Shown in pieces: positions 43,486 through 52,043 of a stretch of 64,000 nt of DNA. Each line of letters begins with the position of its first letter. Position 1 is the stretch's first letter. This DNA is from Planotetraspora kaengkrachanensis. GTDB taxonomy: Bacteria; Actinomycetota; Actinomycetes; Streptosporangiales; Streptosporangiaceae. The DNA is taken from assembly GCF_016862895.1 (NCBI RefSeq), contig NZ_BONV01000002.1, positions 1 to 64,000 on the forward strand. The letters are read 5' to 3'. The notes below the pieces were generated by a model. The model worked only from the letters and a program-made list of their open reading frames with translations, ran no database searches and was not told the DNA's origin. The position numbers and the translations under genes are program-made.

Positions 43486-44592
43486 ATGACCCAGCAGGCG
43501 AGCATCGCCCGTACCGACGCGGACTACCGGCGCATCGGCATCCGCCCCGACCTCGTCGCGGAGTGGGAGGACGGCGCCCGCACCGACGGGCGCCGGGGCA
43601 CCTACGAGTGGTGGTACTTCGACGCCCACCTCGACGACGGTGCCTCACTCGTCGTCATCTTCATGACCAAGGACCTGTCCACGCCGGGCAAGCCGCTGAG
43701 CCCGGTGATCCGGCTGAACCTCGACCTGCCGGACGGCCGCAGGTTCAACATCATCCAGGACTTCCCCGCGGCGTCGTTCTCGGCCCGGACCGACCGCGCC
43801 GACGTCCGGATCGACGGCAACGTCTTCTCCGGCGACCTCGCTCACTACGAGATCCGGGCCGACGTCGGCGGCGTGCGGGTCGACGTCACCCTCGACGCCG
43901 AGATCCGGCCGTGGCGCCCGCACACCGGCTACCTGCTCTTCGGGGACGAGCGCGATCTCGAGTTCTCGTGGCTCCCCGCCGTCCCCCAGGGGACGGTGCG
44001 CGGCTCCTACGAGGTCGCCGGCGTGCGCACCGAGGTGAGCGGCGTCGGCTACCACGACCACAACTGGGGCAATGTGGGGATGATGGCGATCATCCACGAC
44101 TGGTACTGGGCCCGCGGCCAGGCCGGCCCCTATTCGGTGATCGCCTCGTACATCACCGCCCACGAGAAGTACGGCTACGAGCCGATCCCGATCTTCATGC
44201 TCGCCCGCGACGGCCACGTCGTCGCCGACGACGCGTCGCGGGTGCGCTTCGAGGCGCTCGACGCCTACATCGACGGGAAGACCGGCAAGCCCGTGGCCCG
44301 TACCACCCGGTATCTCCACGACGACGGCGACGACTGCTACGTCGTCACCTTCACGAAGCACCGCGACCTTGTCGCCAACACCTTCGTCGAGCAGATGAAG
44401 GGCTGGCGCAAGGTCGCCGCGCGGCTGATCGGCGTCGACGGCGCCTACCTCCGCTTCACCGGCGACCTCACGATCGAGCGCCGCAAGGACGGCGAGACCG
44501 TCGAGACGTTCACCGAGGAGGCCATCTGGGAGCTGATGTACTTCGGCCGCGCCCGCACCGAGTCGCTCACGCGATCGGGTGCCGCGAGCTGA
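43486..44592 (+). CDS. CrtC/AttH lipocalin-like protein
   Basis: A 368-residue protein with the two-lipocalin-barrel architecture of the AttH/CrtC (hydroxyneurosporene synthase) superfamily. Key blocks are TYEWWYFDAHLDDG near the N-terminus, GVGYHDHNWGNV and the following WYWARGQAGPYSV. CrtC hydrates carotenoids, but most actinobacterial members are uncharacterised and no carotenoid gene is nearby. ATG 43486 has AAGGAG with 9-base spacing. No signal peptide. Confidence 0.78.
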   Translation: MTQQASIARTDADYRRIGIRPDLVAEWEDGARTDGRRGTYEWWYFDAHLDDGASLVVIFMTKDLSTPGKPLSPVIRLNLDLPDGRRFNIIQDFPAASFSARTDRADVRIDGNVFSGDLAHYEIRADVGGVRVDVTLDAEIRPWRPHTGYLLFGDERDLEFSWLPAVPQGTVRGSYEVAGVRTEVSGVGYHDHNWGNVGMMAIIHDWYWARGQAGPYSVIASYITAHEKYGYEPIPIFMLARDGHVVADDASRVRFEALDAYIDGKTGKPVARTTRYLHDDGDDCYVVTFTKHRDLVANTFVEQMKGWRKVAARLIGVDGAYLRFTGDLTIERRKDGETVETFTEEAIWELMYFGRARTESLTRSGAAS

Positions 44593-44609
44593 CGCGGTGA
44601 GCCGCCGGC

Positions 44610-44640
44610 GAGTGGCCTGCGCGCAGAGGGCAGGCCACTC
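44610..44640. terminator. bidirectional terminator
   Basis: GAGTGGCCTGC and GCAGGCCACTC form a perfect 11-bp stem with a 9-base loop between two convergent genes. It reaches the last codon of the NDH-2-like gene. Confidence 0.75.
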
Positions 44641-45730
44641 ACGCCACATGCAGCGGCTGCTCCGGGGTCCGGACCAGATCCGCGACGGAGTCGTGGATCC
44701 TGTGCTGGTACGGCAGGCGTGAGCCGTACCCGAGGGAGGCCGCGACGTTGCCGCCGGCCAGCCTCCCCTGGCGCAGGGCATGCCGGCCGCTCATCGGAGT
44801 GATCTTGCCGGGCCTGGTGGGGTCGGGGACGGCGGCCACGTCGCCGCAGGCGTGGATCTCGGGATGGCCGGGCACGGCGAGGTGCTCGTCCACCCTGATC
44901 CTGCCCTGCTCGGCGGCCAGCCCCAGGTCGGTCACGAGCGGGTCGGGGCGGACCCCGAAGCTCCACACGATCGTGCGGGTGGCGACGAACTCGCCGTCGG
45001 TGAGCCGCAGTCCCCGGGAGGTGACCTGGCCGAGCGAGGTCCGCGTCCGGACCTCCACTCCCCGCGACCGCAACATGCGCGCCGTGATCCTGGACAGGCG
45101 GTGCCGCATGTCGGGCAGCAGCCGCTCGGCGGGATCGGCCAGGATCCAGCGGATCGGCTGATCGCGCAGCCGCGGGTCGCGGCAGGCGATCGACCGGGAC
45201 AGCGCCTGCCCGGCGGAGGCAGCCGCCGTACCCGCGTATCCCGCGCCGAGCACGACGAACGTGCAGCGTGCCGCGCGTTCGAACGGGTCGGTGCTCGCGG
45301 CGGCCAGGGAGAGCTGCCGGTGGATGTGATCGCGCAGTTGGAGGGCCTGGCCGACGTTGTGAAAGCCGACGCTGTGCGCCGAGACCGCGGAGACCTGGGC
45401 GACCTCGCTCACGCCTCCCGCCGCGACGATCAGCCGGTCGTATGCCAGCACACCGCCGTCGTAGAGCACCCGCCGGGCCTGGGCGTCGATGTGGGTGACC
45501 GTGCCCAGGACCACCCGCACGCCCGGCAGCGTCCCGGCCAGCGGCACGCTCACCCGATCCGGGCTGAGCGCGCCCGTCATCACCTGCGGGAGCAACTCGG
45601 GACGCAGCGCGACACCGGTCGGGTTGACCAGCACGATCTCCGCGCCGTCTCCCACCCGCCGCGAAAGGGTGCGGGCCGCCTGGTAGCCGGCGACCCCGGC
45701 TCCGACGATCACCACCTGTGGCCTTGTCAC
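44639..45730 (-). CDS. NDH-2-like NAD(P)H dehydrogenase, short at the C-terminus
   Basis: A 363-residue flavoprotein of the type II NADH dehydrogenase family. FAD motif VVIVGAGVAGYQAAR, the RPELLPQVMTGAL segment near the flavin, the second dinucleotide motif VVLGAGYAGTAAA and the ACGDVAAV motif are all present. Family members usually run to about 420-460 residues, ending in a hydrophobic membrane-binding part; here the protein stops at PLHVA, right at a terminator hairpin. GTG 45730 has GGGGAG six bases upstream, two bases after the cytochrome b stop. See finding. Confidence 0.82.
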   Translation of the reverse strand: MTRPQVVIVGAGVAGYQAARTLSRRVGDGAEIVLVNPTGVALRPELLPQVMTGALSPDRVSVPLAGTLPGVRVVLGTVTHIDAQARRVLYDGGVLAYDRLIVAAGGVSEVAQVSAVSAHSVGFHNVGQALQLRDHIHRQLSLAAASTDPFERAARCTFVVLGAGYAGTAAASAGQALSRSIACRDPRLRDQPIRWILADPAERLLPDMRHRLSRITARMLRSRGVEVRTRTSLGQVTSRGLRLTDGEFVATRTIVWSFGVRPDPLVTDLGLAAEQGRIRVDEHLAVPGHPEIHACGDVAAVPDPTRPGKITPMSGRHALRQGRLAGGNVAASLGYGSRLPYQHRIHDSVADLVRTPEQPLHVA

Positions 45731-45732
45731 CG

Positions 45733-47148
45733 TCATCTCCCCGACGTGATCGCCGGCTCCTGGCTCTCCCGCCGCGCCGGAGCCAGTCGCTCGTGGTATC
45801 CGCCGTCCGGGGACCGCGTGATGATCCCGGTCTCCACCCCGTGCTCGGCCACCTCGTGATCCGTCTGCTGGAGTGCGACGCAGATCCACCGGGTGACGAA
45901 GAAGGCGATGACGGGGCCGATGACCACGGCGAACCTGAAGAAGACCGTCACGGCCTCGACGGAGAGGCGGAACTGGACGGCGATCTGGTCGTTCGCCGCG
46001 GCCGACCACAGCAGGCCGTAGAACGTGACGCCGGCCACCGCGATGGCCGTCTTCACCGGCGACTCGTGTGGCCGATCGAGCACGTCGTGCGTGAACGTTT
46101 CGTGGGCGATGCGGCCCGTGGTCTTGGGCCGGCCCAGTGCGTCCCGGCGGCCGCGTCGCGAGAGGAGAAAGTGCTCGGCCATCGGGTAGGCGGCCAGGGC
46201 GGTGAAGAAGACGCCGGGGACGACCAGTGTGGGGAGGAGGACCGCGAGGCTGAGCGTGTGGTCCCCGATGGTGAGTTCCCACCCGGGCATGATCCGGAGG
46301 GCGCCGTCGAGGAATCCCATGTACCAGTCGGGAACCGATCCCGCCGAGATCTGCGTCGGCCGGGCAGGGCCGTACAGCCAGATGGGGGCGATCTGGAACC
46401 CGAACCCGAGGATGATCAGCATGCCGATCGTCACGAGCGCCATCGCCGGGCGCGCTCGCCGCCGGGACGGCACCGAGGAGGCGAACCGGGAGTGGCCGTG
46501 CCGCCGCACCAGCAGTTCACGGGCGATCAGCAGCGCGGCGATGACGACCGCGATCAGCAGGTGCCCCCCGTACATGACCGGAATGACCCTGTCACCGGGG
46601 AAGTCCGGGCCGAACAGCAGCGACTGCGCCCAGCCGCCCACCACGGGGATGGACCGCACGACCGACACGATCAGCCACAGGCTCCCGCCCGACATCAGGT
46701 CGTCGGGCAGCACGTTGCCGGTCTCGCCCGCGGCCATGCCCAGAGCCAGCAGCGTCACCCAGATCAGCCACTGCCTGGTGCGCGGGCGGCGGAACGCGCC
46801 GGTCAGGAACATGCGCAGCAACTGCAGAAGGACGGCCGCCACGAAGACGAGCGCCGCCCAGTGGTGGACCTGGCGGATGAGCAGGCCGCCGCGCACCTCC
46901 AGGCTCAGATGCATGGCCGAGTCGAACGCCCTGCTGACGAACAGTCCGCGCAGCAGGCCGTACGAGCCGTCATAGGTCACCTGGGACATGCCGGGGTCGT
47001 AGAACACCATCAGCGCCCCGCCGGTCACCAACAGGACGACGAACGACCAGATGGCGATTTCCGCGAACATGAACGACCAGTGGGAGAACTGAAACGAGCG
47101 GCGCTTGGCCGGTGTCGAACGCAATTGGGGCCCCCTAACCTTCCTCAC
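45733..47148 (-). CDS. cytochrome b (QcrB-like) lacking one heme ligand pair
   Basis: A 471-residue homologue of actinobacterial QcrB, the cytochrome b of the bc1 complex, with eight or nine membrane helices. The Qo-site motif PDWY (GSVPDWYMGF) is present. Of the four heme histidines, His95 and His196 remain, but the partners 14 residues later are Gln109 and Arg210. No qcrA or qcrC is adjacent; the next gene is an NDH-2-like flavoprotein. The frame begins at GTG 47148; TTG at 47124 has a much better ribosome site (AGGGGG, 6-base spacing) and may be the true start. Numbering is from 47148. Confidence 0.88.
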   Translation of the reverse strand: MRKVRGPQLRSTPAKRRSFQFSHWSFMFAEIAIWSFVVLLVTGGALMVFYDPGMSQVTYDGSYGLLRGLFVSRAFDSAMHLSLEVRGGLLIRQVHHWAALVFVAAVLLQLLRMFLTGAFRRPRTRQWLIWVTLLALGMAAGETGNVLPDDLMSGGSLWLIVSVVRSIPVVGGWAQSLLFGPDFPGDRVIPVMYGGHLLIAVVIAALLIARELLVRRHGHSRFASSVPSRRRARPAMALVTIGMLIILGFGFQIAPIWLYGPARPTQISAGSVPDWYMGFLDGALRIMPGWELTIGDHTLSLAVLLPTLVVPGVFFTALAAYPMAEHFLLSRRGRRDALGRPKTTGRIAHETFTHDVLDRPHESPVKTAIAVAGVTFYGLLWSAAANDQIAVQFRLSVEAVTVFFRFAVVIGPVIAFFVTRWICVALQQTDHEVAEHGVETGIITRSPDGGYHERLAPARRESQEPAITSGR

Positions 47149-47212
47149 TCACATGACGGAATCGGGCCGGGGACTGTGACGACGAATAGGGCGTCTGCGA
47201 CGGTGATTCCCG

Positions 47213-48616
47213 TCACTGCCGTCCGTCGTCGGGGCGGGCCTGCGTCGTCGCCGACCCGCGTGCGAACCACGCCGCCGAGGCCGCGCACACCACGGCCGCG
47301 AGCAGGAACGCGTACGTCGAGCCGGTCCCGAGGCTGATGGTCGCTCCCATCGCGGCGACGCCGAGGGTGGCGCCGCTTTGGCGCGTGGCGTTGAGAAGGC
47401 CGCCGACGGCTCCGGCCGTGCCGTCCGGGGCGGCGCCCATGATCGCGGTGACCAGTGCGGGCAACGCGGACGACACCCCGAGCCCGGTGAGCAGCAGGCC
47501 GAAGGCCGGCAGGACGTATCCGGCGTCCCACCGCACCGCGCAGAAGAGCACCAGACATCCCGCGGTCATCAGCGTCATCCCGGCCAGGATGGGCGGGCGC
47601 GGGCCGAACCGCAGCACGATCCTGCCGGTGATCGGCGGGTTGAGGGCGAACGGCAGCGTGAGCGGGAGAAACGCAAGCCCGGTGGCGATCGGACTGAGCC
47701 GGTACTCCTGCTGAAGCAGCAACGGCAGGACGAACAGTCCTCCGGAGAGCGTGAAGTTCACCGCGGCGCCGACGGCGAGCCCGGCCCCGACACCTTCGGC
47801 CCGGAGCAGCACCCGGTTGACGACCGGGGCCGGGCTGCGCCGCTCCGCCAACACGAACACGGCCCCGGCGAGCACCGCCGCGGCCCCCGATCCGGCGGCA
47901 TGCGGCCACGACCGCCCGCCCGCGGCGATGAGCGCGTCGGTCCCCAGCGCCAGCGCCACGCAGCCGGCCGCCTGCGCGGCCCAGTCGATCCGCCGGTGGC
48001 CGCGCGGACAGCGGACCGCCCGCCCTGCGGTGAGCACCAGCACCAGGGCCGCGATCGGAACGTTGACCAGGAAGACCGCGCGCCAGCCCGCCAGTCCGAC
48101 CAGTGCTCCGCCGGCGATCGGGCCCGCCGCCATCGCGGCTCCGCTCGTTGCCGCCCACGTCGCCACCGCGCGAGTCCGTTCGGCCGCGTCAGGATAGAGC
48201 CGCGTGATCATCGCCATCGAAGCGGGCACGCAGGCCGCCGCCGCCACGCCGAGGACCGCCCGCAACCCGACCAGGATTCCGAGTGCCGGCGCGAGGGCGC
48301 ACATGAGCGAGCCGACTCCGAACACGGCGACGCCGGCGCGGAAGACCCGATGCACGCCGTGACGGTCGGCGACCGCCCCGGAGGACGGCAGGAGCGCGGC
48401 GAACACCACCGTGTAGCCGGTGGTGGCCCACTGCAGACCGGCGGTCGAGGTGTGCAGCGAGGCGGCCAGATCCGGCTCGGCGACCGAGAGCACGGTCGTG
48501 TCCAGCAACACCATGAAATACGCCAGCGAGATGCCGAACAGCGTGACGGTCCGGCGACGTGCCCGCGGGGCGACCTGTGTCCGCTCGCCGGGCGGCGAGG
48601 ATTCGATGATGCTCAT
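47213..48616 (-). CDS. MFS transporter, DHA2 (14-TM) type
   Basis: A 467-residue drug/proton antiporter-type MFS protein. Motif A-like VADRHGVHRVFRAG and the antiporter motif C region (GPIAGGALVGLAGWRAVF) are visible. Probably exports a toxic small molecule. Divergent from a LysR gene with a perfect palindrome between them, so it is likely regulated by that protein. Confidence 0.88.
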   Translation of the reverse strand: MSIIESSPPGERTQVAPRARRRTVTLFGISLAYFMVLLDTTVLSVAEPDLAASLHTSTAGLQWATTGYTVVFAALLPSSGAVADRHGVHRVFRAGVAVFGVGSLMCALAPALGILVGLRAVLGVAAAACVPASMAMITRLYPDAAERTRAVATWAATSGAAMAAGPIAGGALVGLAGWRAVFLVNVPIAALVLVLTAGRAVRCPRGHRRIDWAAQAAGCVALALGTDALIAAGGRSWPHAAGSGAAAVLAGAVFVLAERRSPAPVVNRVLLRAEGVGAGLAVGAAVNFTLSGGLFVLPLLLQQEYRLSPIATGLAFLPLTLPFALNPPITGRIVLRFGPRPPILAGMTLMTAGCLVLFCAVRWDAGYVLPAFGLLLTGLGVSSALPALVTAIMGAAPDGTAGAVGGLLNATRQSGATLGVAAMGATISLGTGSTYAFLLAAVVCAASAAWFARGSATTQARPDDGRQ

Positions 48617-48672
48617 GCGGCCCACTGTCCGACCCCGGCGCCGGAGGCTCCACCGGAGCATCCGTACACTCC

Positions 48673-48689
48673 GTTCGGAAATTCCGAAC
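48673..48689. promoter_or_regulatory. LysR box palindrome
   Basis: GTTCGGAAATTCCGAAC is a perfect 17-bp palindrome that contains the T-N11-A motif of LysR sites. ACTCC occurs directly on both sides. It lies between the divergent MFS and LysR starts. Confidence 0.75.
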
Positions 48690-48706
48690 ACTCCTGATGG
48701 GGGCTG

Positions 48707-49594
48707 GTGAGCGGCGTGGAACTGCGTCAGCTGAGGACCTTCGAGGCGGTGCTCAGGCACGGCACGGTGACCGGCGCCGCCGACGCCCTCGACCAGGCCC
48801 CGTCCAGCGTGTCCGAGCAGATCCGCACCCTGGAGCGGTCGCTGGGCGTGACGCTGTTCGCCCGGACGGCGAAGGGCATGCGCCCGACCGAGCAGGGCGA
48901 GGTCCTGTCGCGCTGGGCCCGCGCCATCCTCGACCAGGTCGAACAGGCACGCCGTGAGGTCACCGGGCGGCCTCAGGCGGTACGGCTCGGCGCGCTGGAG
49001 ACGATCGTCGCCACGTACGTGCCGAAGGTTCTGGCCAGGCTCGCCGAGCGCCGTCCGGGCGTCGTCGTCGAGGTCCGGGCCGAGACGAGCCGCGACACGC
49101 TGCTCGCCGACGTGACCGCGGGGCGGCTTGAGGCGGTGTTGCTCCTGGACACCGGGGACGCCCTGGGCGATCTCGGCTTCCCGACGCCCGCCGCGCCGCT
49201 GACCTTCGTCGACCTCGATCCGGTGCCGCTGGTCCTGGTGGCCGCGCCCGATCACCGGCTCAGCGGCCGCCGCCACCTGGAGCCCGGCGACCTGTCCGGC
49301 GAGCGACTGCTGGTCAACGTGCCGAACTGCTCCTTCCGGATGGCGGCCGACAAACTGCTCGGCCCCGGCCCCCGGCGGGTCCAGGCGGGCGGTGTCGCGG
49401 TGATGCGCGCCTGGGCGGAGCAGGATCTCGGCATGGCGCTGCTCCCCGCCTTCGCCGTGGACGCGGCCCTGCGGTCCGGCACGCTCGTCGACCTCGGGCT
49501 CGCCGCGCCCGACCTGCTCCTGCGGTTGGTCTGGCGTGCCGACAGAGAGGAACTCCCCGGGCTGCGCGACGTCCTCTACGCCGCAAGCGCCTGA
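48707..49594 (+). CDS. LysR-family regulator
   Basis: A 295-residue LysR protein with HTH at residues about 4-65 (LRQLRTFEAVLRHGTVTGAA, then SSVSEQIRTLERSLGVTLF). The effector domain follows. GTG 48707 is used; GTG 48716 is possible. Likely activator or repressor of the divergent MFS gene through the palindrome at 48673. Confidence 0.88.
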   Translation: MSGVELRQLRTFEAVLRHGTVTGAADALDQAPSSVSEQIRTLERSLGVTLFARTAKGMRPTEQGEVLSRWARAILDQVEQARREVTGRPQAVRLGALETIVATYVPKVLARLAERRPGVVVEVRAETSRDTLLADVTAGRLEAVLLLDTGDALGDLGFPTPAAPLTFVDLDPVPLVLVAAPDHRLSGRRHLEPGDLSGERLLVNVPNCSFRMAADKLLGPGPRRVQAGGVAVMRAWAEQDLGMALLPAFAVDAALRSGTLVDLGLAAPDLLLRLVWRADREELPGLRDVLYAASA

Positions 49595-49652
49595 GCCCGA
49601 CGGCGGGCCTGCCTTCGTCTGCCGCGCAGCGCCCATTTCAGAAGCGCCCACT

Positions 49653-50414
49653 TCACAGAGACACCAGTCGCCCGCTGCGACCTCGCAGGCGGACCGAGGC
49701 CAGGCTGTCACACACCAGCGCCACGCAGACGAGCACCCCGCAGGCTACGGCCACACTCCGCGCGTCGCCCGCGAGAGCGCCCTGCAGACCGCGGACGGCC
49801 CAGTAGCCGGGCGAGATCGGGGCCGCGGCCGCGACCCAGGAGGGCAGGACGGCGAGCGGGACCAGAGCCCCGCCGAGACTGCTGAGCAGCATGCCCCCGA
49901 TGTCATAGGCGGCCGAGAGCTCACCCATGCTGCGGACCAGGACACCGAGGAGTGCCCCGAGCCCGAGCAGCGCGCAGCTCCAGCTGAGCAGGACGCCCAG
50001 CAGCAGGAGGGGGTGCGGCACGCGCAGGCCGAGGGCGCCCACGCCGAAGCCGACGATGACGAGCTGCTGGGCGAGCAGGGCCGCGAAGACGGGGACGGCC
50101 TTGCCGACGAGCACCTCAGCGGGATGGACCGGCGCACCGCGCAGGCGGTCCCAGGTGCGCCCGAGCCGTTCGGTGAGGATCGTGCTGCCCGCGATGCTGA
50201 GCGCGAGCAGCGAGAAGGTGACCACCGTGCCGACGACCGCCTGTTCTGTGCCCGCCGTACGGCCTTGTGCGGCCACGTACAGGGGCCGCAGCAGGGTGAC
50301 GAAGGCGAGCGGAAGGATCATCCGGCTCAGCAGCGGGCCCGGTTCGCGGAGCATCAGCAGCAGGTTGTGACGCACCAGGGCGCCCGTGCGGAAGGCGGAT
50401 TCACGCGGCGACAT
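49653..50414 (-). CDS. ABC-2 type transporter permease
   Basis: A 253-residue ABC-2 family membrane protein with six helices (LLLGVLLSWSCALLGLGALLGVLV is typical), of the drug or lipid exporter type (DrrB-like). ATG 50414 has GGAGG six bases upstream and overlaps the ATPase gene by 14 bases, so the two are coupled. Confidence 0.9.
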   Translation of the reverse strand: MSPRESAFRTGALVRHNLLLMLREPGPLLSRMILPLAFVTLLRPLYVAAQGRTAGTEQAVVGTVVTFSLLALSIAGSTILTERLGRTWDRLRGAPVHPAEVLVGKAVPVFAALLAQQLVIVGFGVGALGLRVPHPLLLLGVLLSWSCALLGLGALLGVLVRSMGELSAAYDIGGMLLSSLGGALVPLAVLPSWVAAAAPISPGYWAVRGLQGALAGDARSVAVACGVLVCVALVCDSLASVRLRGRSGRLVSL

Positions 50415-51282
50415 CACGGGCCTCCTGCTCGCCCTCGCCTGCGCCGGCTTCCATCGAACGGTAGAGGTCGTCCAGGCTGGGGCGGCGTACGTCGACGGAG
50501 ACGGGGACGCGTCCGGAGGCGAGAAGTGCGGCGAGGTCGGCACCGGGATCCGTCGTCGGCAGACGCAGATCGGGTTCGCCCGGGTCGGCGAAGGTGACCC
50601 GGAGCTCACCGGGCAGATGGCGGGTGAGCTCCCGCTGGGTGCCGCGCGCGATGACGCGCCCGGCGCGGGCGAGCGCCAACGTGGCGTCGAGGTCGACGAG
50701 TTCCGGCAGATAGTGAGTGGTGTACACAACGGCGGTGCCGGCCTCCGCACGGGTCTTGACGGCGGCCAGCAGGGCGGAGCGGGTCTCCGGGTCGGCGCCG
50801 GCGGTCGGCTCGTCCAGCAGCAGCAACGGCGGAGCGGCGACCATCGCCGTGGCCGCCTGGACACGGCGGCGCTGGCCACCGGACAGGACGCCCACGAGCC
50901 GGTTCGCGAGCGCGGACAGGTGGAGCTCGTCCAGGACCCGGGCGATCTCCTCGTCACGGCGCCGCCCGCGCAGCCCGGCGATCCCGGCGAACAGCCGCAG
51001 GTTCTCCCGCACGGTCGCGCGGTTGTAGAGCGCGAGCTCCTGCGGAGCCACACCGAGCAACTGGCGCGCGGCACGACCGGCACGCAGCGCGTCGAGCCCC
51101 CCGATCCGCACGTTGCCCCTGTCGGGGCGCACCAGGCCGGTGACGACCTCGACGAACGTGGTCTTGCCCGCACCGTTGTGGCCGATCAGTCCGACGATCT
51201 CGCCGGGCGCGACCTCGAGGTCGAAGCCGTCGAGCGCCGGACGGCGGCCGAAGATCTTCACCAGACCCTCTGCGATGAGCAT
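50401..51282 (-). CDS. ABC transporter ATP-binding protein (exporter)
   Basis: A 293-residue ABC ATPase of the DrrA/CcmA class. Walker A GHNGAGKTT, signature LSGGQRRRVQ, Walker B LLLLDEPTAGAD and the switch His (VVYTTHYL) are intact, followed by a C-terminal regulatory domain. ATG 51282 has GGAGG. It forms an exporter with the permease downstream and is divergent from a TetR gene with twin operators. Confidence 0.92.
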   Translation of the reverse strand: MLIAEGLVKIFGRRPALDGFDLEVAPGEIVGLIGHNGAGKTTFVEVVTGLVRPDRGNVRIGGLDALRAGRAARQLLGVAPQELALYNRATVRENLRLFAGIAGLRGRRRDEEIARVLDELHLSALANRLVGVLSGGQRRRVQAATAMVAAPPLLLLDEPTAGADPETRSALLAAVKTRAEAGTAVVYTTHYLPELVDLDATLALARAGRVIARGTQRELTRHLPGELRVTFADPGEPDLRLPTTDPGADLAALLASGRVPVSVDVRRPSLDDLYRSMEAGAGEGEQEARDVAA

Positions 51283-51294
51283 CCCGCCTCCAAT

Positions 51295-51324
51295 GTCTAC
51301 AGCGTATACGTCTACACTGTAGAC
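51295..51324. promoter_or_regulatory. twin TetR operators
   Basis: Two 15-bp palindromes abut: GTCTACAGCGTATAC (51295-51309, imperfect) and GTCTACACTGTAGAC (51310-51324, perfect). The second ends two bases before the TetR start codon, the first begins 13 bases before the exporter ATPase start, so they fill nearly the entire 44-base gap. Confidence 0.8.
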
Positions 51325-51326
51325 CC

Positions 51327-52004
51327 ATGGGTGGCAGGCGGGAAGAGATCCTGGACGCGGCACTGTCCATCGCCGACGAGCACGGCCTCGACGCGGTCTC
51401 GATGCGGGCGGTGGCCGACCGCGTCGGAGTCACGCCCATGGCGCTCTACCGGCACGTCAGCGACAAGGCCGCGCTGCTGGACGGCGTCGTCGGGCGGTTG
51501 TTGTCCACGCTCCTGGCGTCGGACGCCGACGCGGGCCAGGCCTGGGGCGAACGCCTCAACACCCTCGCGCACGCCTGCCGCGCGATCACTCGACGTCATC
51601 CGTGGGCGGCGCACCTGCTCTTCTCCCGCCCGGCGGTCACGCCGGACGCCGTACGCGCGGTGGACGTCATCTACACCGCGCTCCTCGACGCCGGGGTGCC
51701 CGAGCGAGAAGTGCCCCGGCTGGAACGCCTGATCAGCACCTTCGTGCTCGGCTTCGCCGCATCCGAGGCCTCGGGGCGATTCGCCCCCGGCCCCGTCGAC
51801 CCGCGCGGCCGCCGAGGCAGGCTCCCGGACGGCGACCTGCCCGGCCACACCAGAATCGCGCCGTGGCTTGACCTGCCCGTCGACCTCGGGACCGAGTTCG
51901 AGGCCGACCTGGACGACATCCGGCGGCTGATCGAGGCGGTCGCCACGCGAGCAGAGGTGAAGGACGCGCCCTCCCCCGAGACGGCCCGCTCCGCGAATTC
52001 GTGA
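51327..52004 (+). CDS. TetR-family regulator (TetR_C type)
   Basis: A 225-residue TetR protein with HTH at residues about 5-50 (REEILDAALSIADEHGLDAV, then RVGVTPMALYRHVSDKAALL) and a C-terminal domain of the TetR_C class found with drug exporters. No ribosome site precedes ATG 51327; the operator abuts it and TACACT lies at a -10-like distance, so the message is probably leaderless. Represses itself and the divergent ABC exporter. Confidence 0.9.
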   Translation: MGGRREEILDAALSIADEHGLDAVSMRAVADRVGVTPMALYRHVSDKAALLDGVVGRLLSTLLASDADAGQAWGERLNTLAHACRAITRRHPWAAHLLFSRPAVTPDAVRAVDVIYTALLDAGVPEREVPRLERLISTFVLGFAASEASGRFAPGPVDPRGRRGRLPDGDLPGHTRIAPWLDLPVDLGTEFEADLDDIRRLIEAVATRAEVKDAPSPETARSANS

Positions 52005-52014
52005 GCCCGCCGTT

Positions 52015-52031
52015 CTCGTCCGCCGGACGAG
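52015..52031. terminator. palindrome between convergent tetR and P-loop genes
   Basis: CTCGTCCG, one base, CGGACGAG: perfect 8-base arms in a 39-base gap between convergent genes. Confidence 0.45.
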
Positions 52032-52043
52032 GCCCCGGCCACC

